A stretch of DNA of 64,000 nt, from assembly GCA_011799875.1 (NCBI GenBank), contig CM022303.1, forward strand, positions 62,577,202-62,641,201. The letters are read 5' to 3'. The first letter of the stretch is position 1. The number at the start of each line of letters is the position of its first letter. Made by a program: the position numbers and the translations under genes. The notes under the pieces were generated by a model, which was given only the letters and a program-made list of their open reading frames with translations, had not been told where the DNA came from and did no database searches. Below are positions 32,045 through 44,600 of this stretch, piece by piece. Source of the DNA: Thinopyrum elongatum. Lineage: Eukaryota > Streptophyta > Magnoliopsida > Poales > Poaceae.

Positions 32045-33224
32045 ATGGACAATACCGGCAGAGACGGAGAAGAGACCATGTTCGAAATCATACGCTCCAG
32101 AGCCCAGACAATGAACCTGAAGATGACGGCTCGCAATATCTGAACAATTCCGGTGAGGGTGAATTTGATGAAGACGAAGGAAGAGATGAAGGCCACAACA
32201 ATGATGACGAAGGAAATGTTCTTCAAATAACAAAGACCGGAGAGGTATATTTATATAAGGCATCTGGTGATCATTACATGTATTAATTGATTTGTATATA
32301 TATATATATATATTAACGAATCGATCTTTCTTCTTTTAGCCCTCTGGATCGAGCAAATCTTCTACAAGCAGGGCAGTACGAGGCCCGGCCAAAAGTTTGC
32401 AGGCTGGTATAAAGTACAACATCGATGACATCAAAACAAATGGCGAACCGCTTGTTCCTGAAAAGAATGCGGACAAATTTACTCGTCAATGCGGAGTTAT
32501 TTTCAGGGACCAAATCCCGACCTCCGTTCAAGAATGGAATAAGCCTGCAAAGGGAGATCAAGGAGTTAGTTTTGTCTCTAAAAGAGTAAAAGATCTGCTT
32601 TGGGAATCGCTCATGTCACATTTCACCCTACCAGATCATTTGACAGATGCGGAACGGGAGAAAGTCAAGAAGAGTGCTCTTAAGAAGATGGCGATAGCAT
32701 TCTACAACCAAAAGAAAATAATATGGAAAGGCTACGAAGCAGGAGGAAAGCAGACTCCAGCATTCATGGGAACACTGGAGAAGGCAAGAGATCACTGGGA
32801 CTCTTTCGTGAAGTTCAAGAATCGGAAGCAGCTCAGGAACGGTCGAGAATAAACAAGATTAATGCTGCGAAAAAAAAGTGGCACCATACTTTGGGGCTAG
32901 GTGGCTACCAGGTCAGCTGGCCTAAGTGGGATCTCGCTAAGGAACAGATGATTGCTGTAGGGTCAGTCCAGTTACATTGAGTTGGCCAAACACGTACGGG
33001 ACTTGGTTTTATGCGCATGGGGGGAAGTTGGACCCAGAGACAGGGCTGGTTATGGAGCGGTCAACTCTTAAAGAAGCCTCCGATGCTCTACTTGTTGCAA
33101 TACAAGAGGCTCGAACGGGGGCATTCAAGCCCGAGAGAGAGAACGACGAGCTTACGCGCGCCGTGAAGAATCCTGAACACCCGGGACAAACATGTGGCAA
33201 AGGCATTGTTCCGTGGTTTGAGGG
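32045..33224 (+). pseudogene. TNPA-like gene of E2, 5' part cut by E3
   Basis: Exon 1 starts MDNTGRDGEETMFEII and is frameshifted near 32097 (one base fewer than copy B). Intron 1 holds a TA repeat, and exon 2 begins after TTCTTCTTTTAG at 32338. The Transposase_24-like domain is open as far as KARDHWDSFVKF. There a lost base near 32820, shared with copy B, shifts the frame. The coding sequence stops at PWFEG because E3 is inserted there. The proline-rich and Ulp1 parts would lie beyond E3. Confidence 0.8.
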
Positions 33225-33432
33225 CACTAGTGCAGAATTGGGGTTTAGTCCCGGTTCATAAGACCCTTTAGTGCCGGTTCTGGAACCGGCACTAAAGGGT
33301 GGGGACTAAAGCCCCCCCCCCTAGTCCCGGTTCAACACGAACCGGGTACAAAGGCCCACCACGTGGCACGAGCACGCGCCGGGGGGCTGGGGGCTTTTAG
33401 TCCCGGTTGGTTACACCAACCGGGACTAAAAG
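33225..33432. repeat. Right terminus and subterminal foldbacks of E3
   Basis: TTTAGTGCCGGTTCTGGAAC with its mirror GAACCGGCACTAAAGGG is followed by TAGTCCCGGTTCAACACG and TTTTAGTCCCGGTTGGTTAC with CCAACCGGGACTAAAAGG. Confidence 0.85.
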
Positions 33433-33699
33433 GTTCAGGGGTTTTGGGTTTATGGTTTATTTTTCCTTTTAGTTTTGTGTTTTCCATTTAATTCTTTTTC
33501 ATTTCAAACATATTTTACGATACTACATATTGTACACATTATGCATATATATAAATAGAATTTCTCGTAGAACCGATCATATATATATATATATCATCGA
33601 ATGTCCTGCACGACCATTCACACATACACATGTATATATATAATTTGGTATATATATACAATTTCTCCTACAATCTGCAGATCATTACATATGGAGGCA
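33433..33699. other. AT-rich 3' flank of the E3 gene
   Basis: TATATA runs and no ORF are seen. On the minus strand it follows the stop of the Ulp1-type gene. Confidence 0.5.
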
Positions 33700-35620
33700 T
33701 TACAGCTTGTAATAGTATTCTCCTTTGGGATCGATGACCTGGTCTAGCAAAAATCCAGCTATTTCCTGTTGGATTGCTCGTACGCGAGCCGCTGGTAGGA
33801 GCTTATCCCGCATCTCCTTCATCTTTAAAGAAAGAGATCAATATGCATGTATTAGTTGTGTTTATATATATTAGATAATGATGTAAAAATTGTGAATAGT
33901 GTTCTGGCAAACGTACCCATCAGTTTCTATCATCTTTGCTCCATTCGGACGCCATCGTGCGAATGTTCTCGCAAACGTAGTATGCACATAAATCTGTCCC
34001 CGGCGCCTGCTTCAGGGCCTTTATGAGAATAGAATTCAATCAGATAATAATTAATCAAGCAGGATAGTGGTATTGAAACTAGAATTAAAGATATGGTAGC
34101 TAGCTGGTACTAGGTACTTAATTAATTACCTTGGGTCGACACCATTTCAGCTCTTTTTTCCATTGGCCGTCAACCTGTTTGATGAACTTTTCCCAAGCCC
34201 TGCCCACCGGCAAATAAAATGAATAAAGGAGTTATTAATTAGTTGATATTAGGAAATGACGAACTAAAGAGGCCGACATATAGTTCGATAATGATTGAAA
34301 TTACCTGTCGACCATCCCCCTCACGATTGAGTAGTCATTAACGTCTTTAAGAAGTGAGTTCAGTACTTGAACTTTTCCCTCGTCAACTTCAATGATTAAC
34401 AAGATCCAGTGGAAACTGCATGCGCACACGTTTGCATGTATAATTAAGCGAGCATGTGCATAAACTCATCAACTACCCTAAACCCTCTATACACTTATTA
34501 ACATCTAGCTAGTAAGCAAAAACAGAATTTGTAGTACAAGACAGTGTGACTCACCCGAAGTTGTAAGGAAGTAGTATTTCTGGACAGGTATTTAAGCGCA
34601 CCAAGAACTCTAGCAAGCTTTTCTCTGTGTCTTTTCGTTCCCATGGACGCTTCCATGTCTCTTGATTAATGGTATTTGGATCAATGAACCCAATGCCATA
34701 GCGTCCAGCTTTTTGCATTTCATACATCTTCATTCTGCATAATACCACAGAAAAGAATATATTGAGGATAATTACAGGTAATGATCAACGAGCACTACAA
34801 CTAGCTAGAGACTTAATTAAATTACAGAAAGAAATCACTTACAGACAATAGCAACAGACGATAGATTAGTCGAGTGCGTCTTGATTGAATAACTGAAACA
34901 GTTCTGTATAATCAATATACAAAGCATTTTCATGGTAGTAATGCTCTGGCCTGACTCTCACCATGAGGGACTCTCGATCGGTAGTCTTGGTTTCTTTCAT
35001 GTACCATTCATGCAATTCATACATTCTCGTTGATAGACTCTTGATCTCCTCGGGCTTGACCAGAGGTTGGCCGCGGGCATATTTCCGTTTTAGTTGCTCC
35101 TCGGTAAAAGTTTCCATGGGCTCGATGCCTAGGAGTTGTTCTACGGTGACACCGGCCTCTTCAGCCTGCCTTCTACGATCGTTGGTTATTACCAGCTGAT
35201 CGGCGCCGGTACTCACATGTGTTGGTACAATGAGCGGGGGGATCGATTGCACCGCCTGTTCTCCCAGCTAGGGAACAGTTTTCCTGCTTTTTTTGGCTGC
35301 TGCTTGGCTTGAGCTCGAGCTCGACTCCTTGTTTTGTGCTTTATATGACTTCTTGATTTGGCGTTAGTAGTCTGAGTCAACATGCTTGGGAGCTGGTGGT
35401 TGAGCCATATGAATAAAGTGGTCAATGACATGCTCAGGTACTTTCTCCTTTGGCGGCGGGGGCGATTTCGGTCCAAAATGGGCCTTCACTTGGGCTTGCA
35501 CCTCGATCTCGTTTTCCTCTTCGGTCAGGTCGTAAGGCAACCGAGGAAGAGGCTTGAGGCTTGGACCAAATTGGTATCTCTTGCCTCCTGTTGTACCGCT
35601 AGCCGCCGTAGCTGCGGCGC

Positions 35621-36042
35621 CTCTCTTCCGCTGTTGCTTAGGCGGCGGAGCCCGCTGAGGCGGCGGAGACGGCTGACGCGGTGCCTGACCTGGAGCAGAA
35701 GGACTGGGCTGACGCGGTGCCGGACTTGGAGGAGGAGGAGTGGGCTGATGTGGTGCCGGACTTGGAGGAGGAGGAGTGGGCTGACGCGTTGGCGGACTTG
35801 GAGGACCAGAAGTCTGCTTCTACGACGGTGCCTCTCTTCCGCTGTTGCTTAGGCAGCGGAGCCCGCTGAGGCGGTGGAGATGGCTGACGTGGTGCCTGAC
35901 CTGGAGGAGAAGGACTGGGCTGACGCGGTGCCGGACTTGGAGGAGGAGGAGTGGGCTGATGTGGTGCCGGACTTGGAGGAGGAGGAGTGGGCTGACGCGT
36001 TGGCGGACTTGGAGGAGCAGGAGTCTGCTGAGGCGGTAGCTG
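35621..36042 (-). repeat. 211-bp tandem duplication in the proline-rich linker
   Basis: The block starting CTCTCTTCCGCTGTTGCTTA occurs at 35621 and again at 35832. E3' has it once (62941). As 211 is not a multiple of three, the duplication breaks the frame. Confidence 0.85.
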
Positions 36043-37619
36043 ACTTGGAGGAGCGGGAGTCTGCAGACGCGGTGGCGGACTTGGAGGAGGAGCCGGCTGA
36101 CGCGGTGTTGTTGGCCTTGGGAAGGTGATGCAATCCTTTCTCCATACAATGATACGATGTATGGCCTCTCCCAGTGTGCGCTCGTCGTCACCTCCAGGAA
36201 TGTCAAGCTCTAGCCCCGAATATTGTGCCACCACTTCATCAACCGTGACACGAGCATAGCCAGCTAGAATCGGATTGCAATGGAAGGTTGCTTCAGGGGG
36301 ATTTGTATAAGCAACGCCGTCCGCCACCTTCGGGGATATGTTCTTCATTTTAAAGTGTAGCTCACAATTAGTGTTATCCATGATGTCATCCACAGGGTAT
36401 CTATCCAGCAGTGCCTCATCGCCCGGGGCGGAACCCACGCTGCTTCTCGGCATGGATGGGACGGTGCTATCCAATGCTGGATCCGCTAGCAGCTGCCACT
36501 GCTGAGACCCCCTTTCCTGGCTAAGTGAGTCGATCTGCTGCTGCTGCTGCCGCTGGAAAGCGAGTGCCAACTCCGCGTGCTTTGATTCTACGATGCGAAG
36601 GTGGTCTGCTTCCTGCTTCGTCTCCTCCTCCTCCAACTTCTTCTTCTGCTCCTCCTGCATCTTCTTTCTCGCACGGCTTCTGTAGTCGGCATTCCAGTCC
36701 GCAAACCCCTCAAACCACGGAACAACGCCTTTGCCTCGTGTTCTTCCCGGGTGTTCAGGATTCTTCAGGGCACACGTAAGCTCGTCGTTCTCTCTCTTGG
36801 GCGTGAACACCCCCGTTTGAGCCTCTTCTATTGCAACAATTAAATAGAGGTCAGCTCCTTTAAGACTTGCCCGATCCAAAACCTTGCCTGTCTTTGGGTC
36901 CAACGCCCCCCCATGCGCATAGAACCAAGTCCTGGACCTGGCGGGCCAGCTCAATGTAACTGGTGTGACCACTGCATCCACCATCTGTTCCTCAGCGAGA
37001 TCCCACTTAGGCCGGGCCACCTCGTAGCCACCTGGCCCCAGCTTATGGTGCCACTGCTTTTTCGCGGCATTGATCTTGTTTATTCTCGACCATTCCTGCG
37101 CTACTTCCGATTCCTTGAATTTCACGAAAGCGTCCCAGTGATCTCTTGCCTTCTCCAGTGTTCCCTTGAATTCTGGAGTCTTCTTTCCTCCTTCGACGTA
37201 CTTGACCCATATACTTTTCTTGTGGTTGTTGAATGCTATCGCCTTCTTCCTAAGAGCAGCGTTCTTGACTTTCTCCACATCTGCATCTGTGAAATGATCT
37301 GGTAGGGTGAAATGTGACATGAGAGATTTCCAAAGCCGATCTTTTGCTCTTTGGTCGACAAAAGTAAGATCTGGATGTTCCTTTGCTGGCTTTTTCCATT
37401 CTTGAATGGAGATCGGGATTTGGTCCTTCACAAGAACTCCGCATTGACGAATGAACTTGGTCGCATTCTTCTTAGGTTCGCGCGGTTCGCCATTAGGTTT
37501 GATAGCATCGATGTTGTTCTTTACGCCATCCTTCAACTTTTTGGCCGGGCCTCGAAACGTCCTGCTGCATGTAGAAGATTTGCTCGATCCGGAGGGCTGA
37601 AAGAAGAAAGATCGATTCG

Positions 37620-37622
<3 letters not shown>

Positions 37623-37669
<47 letters not shown>

Positions 37670-37672
37670 TAC
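37623..37672. repeat. TA microsatellite in intron 1 of the E3 gene
   Basis: A nearly pure (TA)n run of about 40 bp, shorter in the other copies (5247, 32296, 41927). Confidence 0.9.
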
Positions 37673-38156
37673 AAAATCAATTAAAACATGTGAAGATCAC
37701 CAGATGCCTGCTTCTATAAATATACCTCGCCGGTATTTGTTATTTGAAGATCATCATAGTTCTAGACTTCATCTATTCTTTCGTCTTCATCGAATATCAT
37801 ATCACCCTCCCCGGTATTGTTCAGATATTGTGAGCCGTCATCTTCTTCATTCTCATCTGGCCGGCTCGGGGAGCGTATGATCTCGAACAGGGCCTCTTCT
37901 CCTTCTCTGCCGGTATTGTCCGCCATAGCTTTTATTTAACTAATCCAGAAGAAATATAAAACAATTTTGTATTCAAATTAGAATGCATGCCTGCAATCAA
38001 TAAGGAAAAACTGAATCATAATACATAATATGCATCTCGAATAATCCAGATAATTAATATGCATCATCGAATATAATCTCCAATACATCGTCTCGAATAT
38101 TATCGAATAATATAATCTCGAATACATCATCTCGAATATCTCAAATACATCAGTAG

Positions 38157-38560
38157 CTAATATAGATCGAATACTATCGAATAATCTAGTTCACTCGCGG
38201 TTCCTGAGGCGCGGGCGGTGGACACCCAAAGAGAAGGAACCATCACAGGATCATAGCTCGGGTGAGATCCCCGAAGAACCTGCCAGGTATTGGAGAACCT
38301 GACGTCCAGCGCAGCCATGTAGCGACGGACGTGCTCGTCCTCCTCCCTAACACGACGACGTACCACCTCCGGCGGGGTCGGCTGCCTCCGCACTGAAAGT
38401 GGCCCACGCGAACGCCACCAAAGGAGCTCCGGGTCGACGACGGGACCCGGGGCCGGGTTCCTCACCAAGCGGCACGCCCCTGAAGGTAGCACCTCCCAGT
38501 GCCAGCCCGGCGGAGCCCAGTCCCGGACATGGCTCCTCTGAAGCAGGACTTCGTCGCGAA
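38157..38560 (-). pseudogene. Conserved small CACTA protein, E3 copy with altered 5' end
   Basis: The frame reads through HVRDWAPPGWHWEVLPSG, DPELLWWRSRGPLSVR and SHPSYDPVMVPSLWVS to its stop at 38157. The expected start (ATGCCTGGCCCGC) is missing. Upstream of the LLQRSHV motif the sequence turns into unrelated DNA near the duplication junction, so the start is lost or altered. Confidence 0.65.
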
Positions 38561-38600
38561 CGGGTCGACGGTAAAAGTTTCAGAGCTCCCTGCTTTCCAG
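38560..38600. other. Junction of the tandem segmental duplication
   Basis: Left of the junction is E3. From 38596 (AGTGAATTTAAACAATTATG) the sequence equals 1917 onward. A short piece (AAAAGTTTCAGAGCTCCCTG, 38573-38592) resembles 3583-3604 (AAAATTTTCAGAGCTCTCTG) on the plus strand and may be templated filler. Confidence 0.75.
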
Positions 38601-38652
38601 TGAATTTAAACAATTATGTTACTCGAAGCAAAAGTTTCTGTTTTTGTGCTAA

Positions 38653-39540
38653 ATGACCCTGAAATTGAAAAGCACTACAAATAAACTCTGAAAAGGTTGA
38701 AAGTCGGCATGGTATCATCATTTCACCCACGTAACATGTGGTAAAAAGTTGAGAGGGTTACGGCAAAAACTGGATGCACTTCATGTACAAAATGGATAAT
38801 CTCTTTCGATGTATCAGGGTTTCGGACGAAAACTCATCTGTTACAAAGGCATTTCATTTTTTAAAACTTATTTCAACTCCAGACTTTTTGTGCGTTCAGT
38901 ATGCACTATTTAAAGCCACTTCATCAATTTTTAACCCTTTCTGACTTTATTTGCTATTTTTCATGCAATTACAGATTTTTTTAGCTATATGACCCTGAAA
39001 TTGAAAAGCACTACAAATGAACTCTGAAAAGGTTGAAAGTTGCCATGGTATCATCATTTCACCCACATAGCATGTGCTAAAAAGATGAGAGGGTTACAGC
39101 AAAAACTGGATGCACTTCGTGTACAAAATGAACAATCTATTTTGAAGTATCAGGGTTTCGGACGAAAACTCATCTGTTACAAAGGCATTTCATTTTTTTA
39201 AACTTATTTCAACTCCAGACTTTTTGTGCGTTCAGTATGCACCATTCAAAGCCACGTCATCAATTTTCAACTCTTTCTGACTTTATTTGCTATTTTTCAT
39301 GCATTTACTGATTTTTTGAGCTAAATGACCCTGAAATTGAAAAGCACTACAAATGAACTCTGAAAAGATTAAAAGTTGGCATGGTATCATCGTTTCACCC
39401 ACATAGCATGTGCTAAAAAGTTGAGAGGGTTACGGCAAAAACTGGATGCACTTCGTGTACAAAATGGACAATCTCTTTCAATGTATCAGGGTTTCGGACG
39501 AAAACTCATCTACTACAAAGGCATTTCATTTTTTAAAATA
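38653..39540 (+). repeat. 337-bp tandem repeat of E1'
   Basis: Two full units and one partial unit, matching 1973-2860 unit by unit. Confidence 0.9.
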
Positions 39541-40080
39541 ACCTATGAATTACCAAATTGAATATAATGATAAAACACACTAATATTAAACAGCAGAAAA
39601 AAGAATCACTGAAAAATCTATTTTTAAAGTAAAGTTATTCACAAACTAGTTATTCACATAAATTTCAAATAATTTAAATTTAAACTATTCAAATTTGAAA
39701 ACTACTAGCACTAACAATTTTTTTTAATTTTTTTACCTAAAGCAAAAGGATTCACTCGGAAACTCTAAATAAAGCAAAAAACAAGTCAGAAACAAAAGAA
39801 AATAAATAAAGCAGAAAACAAAAAAAACTGAAAAATAAATAAATTAAAAAAAAGCCCGCCTACTGGGCCGCCACGGCCTGCATACGACTAGAAACCCGAC
39901 CTCTAGTTTGGCCAGGATGCAGGCCCAACAGGGCAGCACGGGTTCAATTGCCCCAGAAAGGCCTGCTTAGAGAGGAACTTGAGGGTGATGCCGTGGCGGG
40001 GCGTATAAGCTGGTGCGGGCGCCTCTCACCAAGCGAGGTGGGACTAAACTTGCCCTGCACCGCGCCTGCGAGCACCAGCC
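39541..40080. other. AT-rich spacer then GC-rich run-in
   Basis: Copy of 2861-3400. No gene seen. Confidence 0.6.
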
Positions 40081-40236
40081 TTTAGTCGCGGTTGGTGGCT
40101 CCAAACGCGACTAATGGCCCCTCTTTAGTCGCGGTTGGAGCAACCAACCGTGACTAAAGGCCTGGCTTCCCGCCGCTTGGCCTGGCCAAAATTCACCTTT
40201 AGTCCCGGTTGGTGGCTTCAACCGGGACTAAGGGTC
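40081..40236. repeat. Internal foldback array of E1'
   Basis: Copy of 3401-3556, here with a better TTTAGTCCCGGTTGGTGG arm. Confidence 0.85.
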
Positions 40237-40240
40237 TCCG

Positions 40241-40251
40241 CATATATATAC
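40241..40251 (+). promoter_or_regulatory. TATA box of the E1' second gene
   Basis: CATATATATAC is in the same position as at 3563. Confidence 0.6.
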
Positions 40252-40264
40252 CAGACTTGAAAAT

Positions 40265-40535
40265 TTTCAGAGCTCTCTGCTTCTTCGCGCCGACCACTAC
40301 AGAGGAGACGCCGCCAGGCTTCCGCCATCTCCTGCCTCGACGCCGGAACTCGTCGTCGCCCCTGACGCCGCCCGCCGCGCCTCCTCCCTGATCCCCGACG
40401 CCGCCCACGCCCTCCTCCCCGTGCCGGCCCCGACGCCACCCGTGCCTGCCTGATCCTTGTCGACGGCCGGACCTCCTCGCCGCCCCTGCTCCTCGCCGAC
40501 ACCCTGCCCGCCCCGATCCCCTCCTCCTCCTCGCT
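40265..40535 (+). other. GC-rich leader exon of the E1' second gene
   Basis: Copy of 3590-3856, ending at CTCGCT followed by GTGAGC. 40536-40985 is the AT-rich intron. Confidence 0.5.
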
Positions 40536-41004
40536 GTGAGCCTCTTTTTTTTCTATTTTTTTCATTTTTTGGAATTAGATGAATGTTAGATATGTTCATA
40601 TATAGAAATGGTGATAGAATAGATAGGTAATTTTTGTTAGATGAATGTTAGATATGGATATGTATTTCTTTTCTGTTTTTCTGTTTTTTAGTTATAGAAA
40701 TGTTAGAGATTAATGTTTTTTAGTTTTTTATACTTTTAGTTATAGAAATGTTAGATGAATGTTAGATATATAAATGTTAGATGAATGTTTTTTAGAAAGT
40801 TGCATAGAAAGTTGTCCAAGCATAGAAAAAATTTGCATAGAAAGTTGACCATGTATTAAAAATATTTTAATGTTAATATCTTAATGTTGTATTTGCAAAA
40901 GTTTGTCATGTATTTGCAAAATCAAGTGAAAAAGAATTACAAAAATTATAATCAAGCATTTAAAAAATGTTAAATTTGCATAGAATTTGTTCTCGACGTC
41001 TACG

Positions 41005-41430
41005 ATGCCTAGCCCGCATCCTCGTCGTCGGATCCGTGGCGAGGACCTGCTTCAGAGGCGCCATGTCCGGGACTGGGCTCCGCCGGGCTGGCACTGGGAG
41101 GTGCTACCTTCCGGGACGCGCACCTTGTTGAGGAACCGGGCTCCCGTCGTTGACCCGGAGCTTCTTTGGTGGCGTTCGTGTGGGCCACTTTCGGTGCGGA
41201 GTCAGCCGGCCCCGCCAGAGGTGGTACATCGCCGTGTTAGCAAGGAGGACGAGCACGTTCGTCGCTACATGGTTGCGTTGGACGTCAGGATCTACAATAC
41301 CTGGCAGGTTCTTCATGGATCTCACCCGAGCTATGATCCTGTGATGGTTCCTTCTCTTTGGATGTCCACCGCCCGCGCCTCAGGAACCGTGAGTGAACTA
41401 GATTATTCAAAAATATTCGATCTATATTAG
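41005..41430 (+). CDS. Conserved small CACTA protein, E1' copy (intact)
   Basis: An uninterrupted ORF starting MPSPHPRRRIRGEDLLQRR, with DPELLWWRSCGPLSVR and SHPSYDPVMVPSLWMSTAR. It matches 4324-4749 with scattered substitutions and no indels. Being open in both E1 copies and mostly open in E3 suggests it was once translated. The function is not known. Confidence 0.6.
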   Translation: MPSPHPRRRIRGEDLLQRRHVRDWAPPGWHWEVLPSGTRTLLRNRAPVVDPELLWWRSCGPLSVRSQPAPPEVVHRRVSKEDEHVRRYMVALDVRIYNTWQVLHGSHPSYDPVMVPSLWMSTARASGTVSELDYSKIFDLY

Positions 41431-41640
41431 CTAGTGATGTATTCGAGATAATATTCGAGACGATGTGTTCGAGATTATATTATTCGAGACAATGTATTCG
41501 AGATTATATTCGATGATGCATATTATCTGGATTATTCGAGATGTATATATTAGTGATATTATTCGAGATGCTTATTATCTACTATGATTCAGTTTTTCCT
41601 TGTTGATTGCGTTCTAATTTAAATACTAAATTGTTTTATC
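41431..41640. repeat. ATTCGAGA-type minisatellite of E1'
   Basis: Copy of 4750-4960. Confidence 0.7.
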
Positions 41641-41668
41641 TTTCTTCTGGATTAGTTAAATAAAAGCT

Positions 41669-44600
41669 ATGGACAATACCGGCAGAGATGGAGAAGAGAC
41701 CCTGTTCGACATCATACGCTCCCCGAGCCCAGATGAGAATGAACCTGAAGATGACGGCTCGCAATATCTGAACAACCCCGGTGAGGGTATGATATTTGAT
41801 GAAGACGAACGAATAGATGAAGTCCACAACAACGATGACGAAGGAAATGTTCTTCAAATAACAAAGACTGGCGAGGTATATTTATATAAGGCATCTGGTG
41901 ATCATTACACGTATTAATTAATTTGTATATATATATTAACGAATCGATCTTTCTTCTTTTAGCCCTCCAGATCGAGCAAATCTTCTACAAGCAGCAGGGC
42001 AGTTCGAGGCCTGGCCAAAAGGTTGCAGGCTGGCGTAAAGTACAACATCGATACCATCAAACCAAATAGCGAACCGCTTGAACTTAAGAAGAATGCAAAC
42101 AAGTTCACTCGTCAATGCGGAGTTATTGTCAGGGACCAAATCCTGATCTCCGTTTAAGAATGGAAAAAGCCAGCAAAGGGAGATCAAGAAGTTACTTTTG
42201 TCTCTGAAAGAGCAAAAGACCTGCTTTGGGAATTGCTCATGTCACATTTCACCCTACCAGATCATTTGACAGATGCAGATCAGGAGAAAGTCAGGAAGAG
42301 TGCTTTGAAGAAGATGGCGATAGCATTCAACATCCACAAGAAAACAATATGGGCCGGGTACGTCAAAGTAGGAAAGCAGACTCAAGAATTCAAGGGAACA
42401 CTGGAGAAGGCAAGAGATCACTGGGACGCTTTTGTGAAGTTCGAGGAATCGGAAGCAGCTCAGGAACGGTCGAGAATAAACAAGATTAATGCTGCGAAAA
42501 AAAAGTGGCACCATACTCTGGGGCAAGGTGGCTATGAGGTCGGCCGGCCTAAGTGGGATCTCGCTGAGGAAGAGATGATTGCTGCAGGGGTCAATCCAGT
42601 TATATTGAGTTGGCCCCCCAGGTGCAGGACTTGGTTTTATGCGCATGGGGGGAAGTTGGACCCAGAGACAGGGCTGGTTATGGATCGAGCAAGTCTTAAA
42701 GAAGCCTCCGACGCTTTACCTGTTGCAATAGAAGAGGCTTGAACGGGAGCGTTCACGCCCAACAGAGAGAACGACGAGCTTACGCCCGCCCTGACGAATC
42801 CTAAACACCCGGGACGAACACGAGACAAAGGCGTTGTTCCGTGGTTTGAGCGGTTTGCGGATTGGAAAGCCGATTACAGAAGCCGTGCGAGAAAGAAGCA
42901 GCAGGAGGAGCAGAAGAGGAAGCTGGAGGAGGAGCAGAGGAAGGAGGAAGCACTCCGCCTTGAAGGCCTAGAATCAAAGCACTTGGAGTTGGAACGCGCT
43001 TTCAGGCGGCAGTAGGAGCAGATCGACTCACTTAGCCAGGAAAGGGCCTCTCAGCGGCAGTAGAAAGCAGATCCAGCATTGGATAGCACCGTCCCATCTA
43101 TGCCGAGAAGCAGCGTGGGTTCCACCCCGGCCGATGATGCACTGCTGGCTAGATATCCCGTGGATGATATCCAACATGCGACAACTTGTGAGCTACACAT
43201 TAAGGAGAAGAACATATCAATGAAGGTGGCGGACGGCTATGCTTTAACAAATCCCCCTGAAGCAACCTTCCATGGCAATCCGATTCCAGTTGGCTGTGCT
43301 CGTGTCGGGGTGGATGCAGTGATGTCGGGATATAACGATCTAGAGCTTGACATTCATTGAGGTGACGAGAAGAGGACACTGGGAGAGGCCATACATCGTA
43401 TCATTCTATGGAGAAACGATTGCATCGTCTTTCCAAGGCCACCGACTCCTCCTCCAAGTCTGCCGCATCAGCCGGCTCCTCCTCCAAGTCTGCCACCGCG
43501 TCAGTCGACTCCTGCTCCTCCAAGTCCGCCACCGCGTCAGCCGACTCCTTCTCCAAGTCCAGCACTACGTCAGCCGTCTCCGCCACCGCGTCAGCCGACT
43601 CCTCCTCCAAGTCCGGCACCACGTCAGCTGACTCCTCCTCCAAGTTTGGCACCGCGTCTGCCGTCTCCGCCGCCTCAGCGGGCTCCGCCGCCTCAGCAAC
43701 AGCGGAAGAGAGGCGCCGCAACTACGACGGCTAGCGGTACAACAGGCAAGAAATTCAGATATGGTCCAAGCCTCAAGGCTCCTCCAAAGTTGCCTTACGA
43801 GTTGTCTGAGGAGGAAAACAAGGCCGTAGTGGATGCCGAAGTTCAGGCCCATTTTGCACCGAAACCGCCCCCGCCGCCAAAGAAGAAAATACCTGAGCAC
43901 GTCATACAACACTTTATTGATAATGCTAAACCGGCTGAGAAGAGAAGGGACTCAGACTATGCGCGCTCTATTAAGAAGTCATATCGTGCACAAAAAGAGA
44001 AGGAGTCAAGCTCGAGCTCGAGCCAAGCAGCAGGTCAAAAATGCGGGAAAACTGTTCCCTAGCTGGGAGAACAGGTAGTGCAATCAATCCCCCTGCTCAT
44101 TGTACAACCACATGTGAGTACCGCCGATCAGCTGGTAATAACCGACGATCATTGAAGGATGGCTGAAGAGGCCAGTGTCGCTGTTTATCAACTCCTAGAG
44201 ATCGAGCCTATCCCCGCGATTCAAGATGACGAAGTAGCATGGAAATATGTCCGCGGCCAACCTCTGGTCAATCCTGAGCAGATCCCGCTTCTATCAATGA
44301 GAATGTACAATTTGCATGAGTGGTACCTGAGAGAAGTAAAGACCGATCGAGAGTCCCTCATGGTGAAAGTCAAGGCAGAGCATTACTTCCATGAAAAAGA
44401 TCTGTGCGTTGAGTTTCAAGAAATATTTCAATTATTCAATCAAGACGCACTCGACAAATCAATCGTCAGTTGCTATTGTCTGTAAGTGATTTCTCTCTAT
44501 AATTTAAGTCTCTAGCTAGCTGTGCTCGTTCATTACCTGTAATTATCCTCACTATATTCTTTTCTGTGGTATTATGCAGAATGAAGATGTATGAAATAAA

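Larger units (their letters stand above)
10705..33224 (+). mobile_element. CACTA element E2, interrupted by LTR elements and by E3
   Basis: The left terminus CACTAGTAGAAAAACG lies at 10705. Rightwards come subterminal foldbacks, a TATA box, a coiled-coil ORF, a TNP2-type transposase (split at 13730 and resumed at 27460), the 337-bp repeat, an internal foldback array, the small ORF and the first part of the TNPA-like gene. This ends at 33224, where E3 begins. The E2 right terminus must lie beyond E3 and is not seen in copy A, which is cut at 38594. Confidence 0.85.
33700..37926 (-). pseudogene. TNPA-like plus Ulp1 protease gene of E3
   Basis: Exon 1 is 37926-37726 (start MADNTGREG, with an internal TAG). 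Exon 2 begins at 37596 (PSGSSKSST) and is open for over 600 codons: Transposase_24-like domain (FIRQCGVLVKDQIPIS, KKQWHHKLGPGGYEVARP), Lys/Glu coiled coil and proline-rich linker. A 211-bp tandem duplication at 35621-35831 shifts the frame. The Ulp1 exons lie at about 34550-34740, 34305-34417, 34130-34200, 33960-34030 and 33700-33830. His (FHWILL), Gln (KQAPG) and Cys (LCAYYVC) are present. The catalytic Asp is Asn here (VLNS, 34358-34360). The copy in E3' keeps Asp. Confidence 0.8.
33225..38594 (-). mobile_element. CACTA element E3, inverted, truncated at the duplication junction
   Basis: The terminus CACTAGTGCAGAATTGGG at 33225 is followed by subterminal foldbacks. The TNPA-like/Ulp1 gene and the small ORF then run on the minus strand. 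E3 lies inside the E2 coding sequence (PWFEG codons), preceded by GGG. Its far end and the second target-site copy are not in copy A, because E3 is cut at 38594. Confidence 0.85.

Noticed and set aside
37623..37672. Long TA run considered as a replication or attachment site
   Set aside because: It lies within an intron and varies as an ordinary microsatellite between copies.
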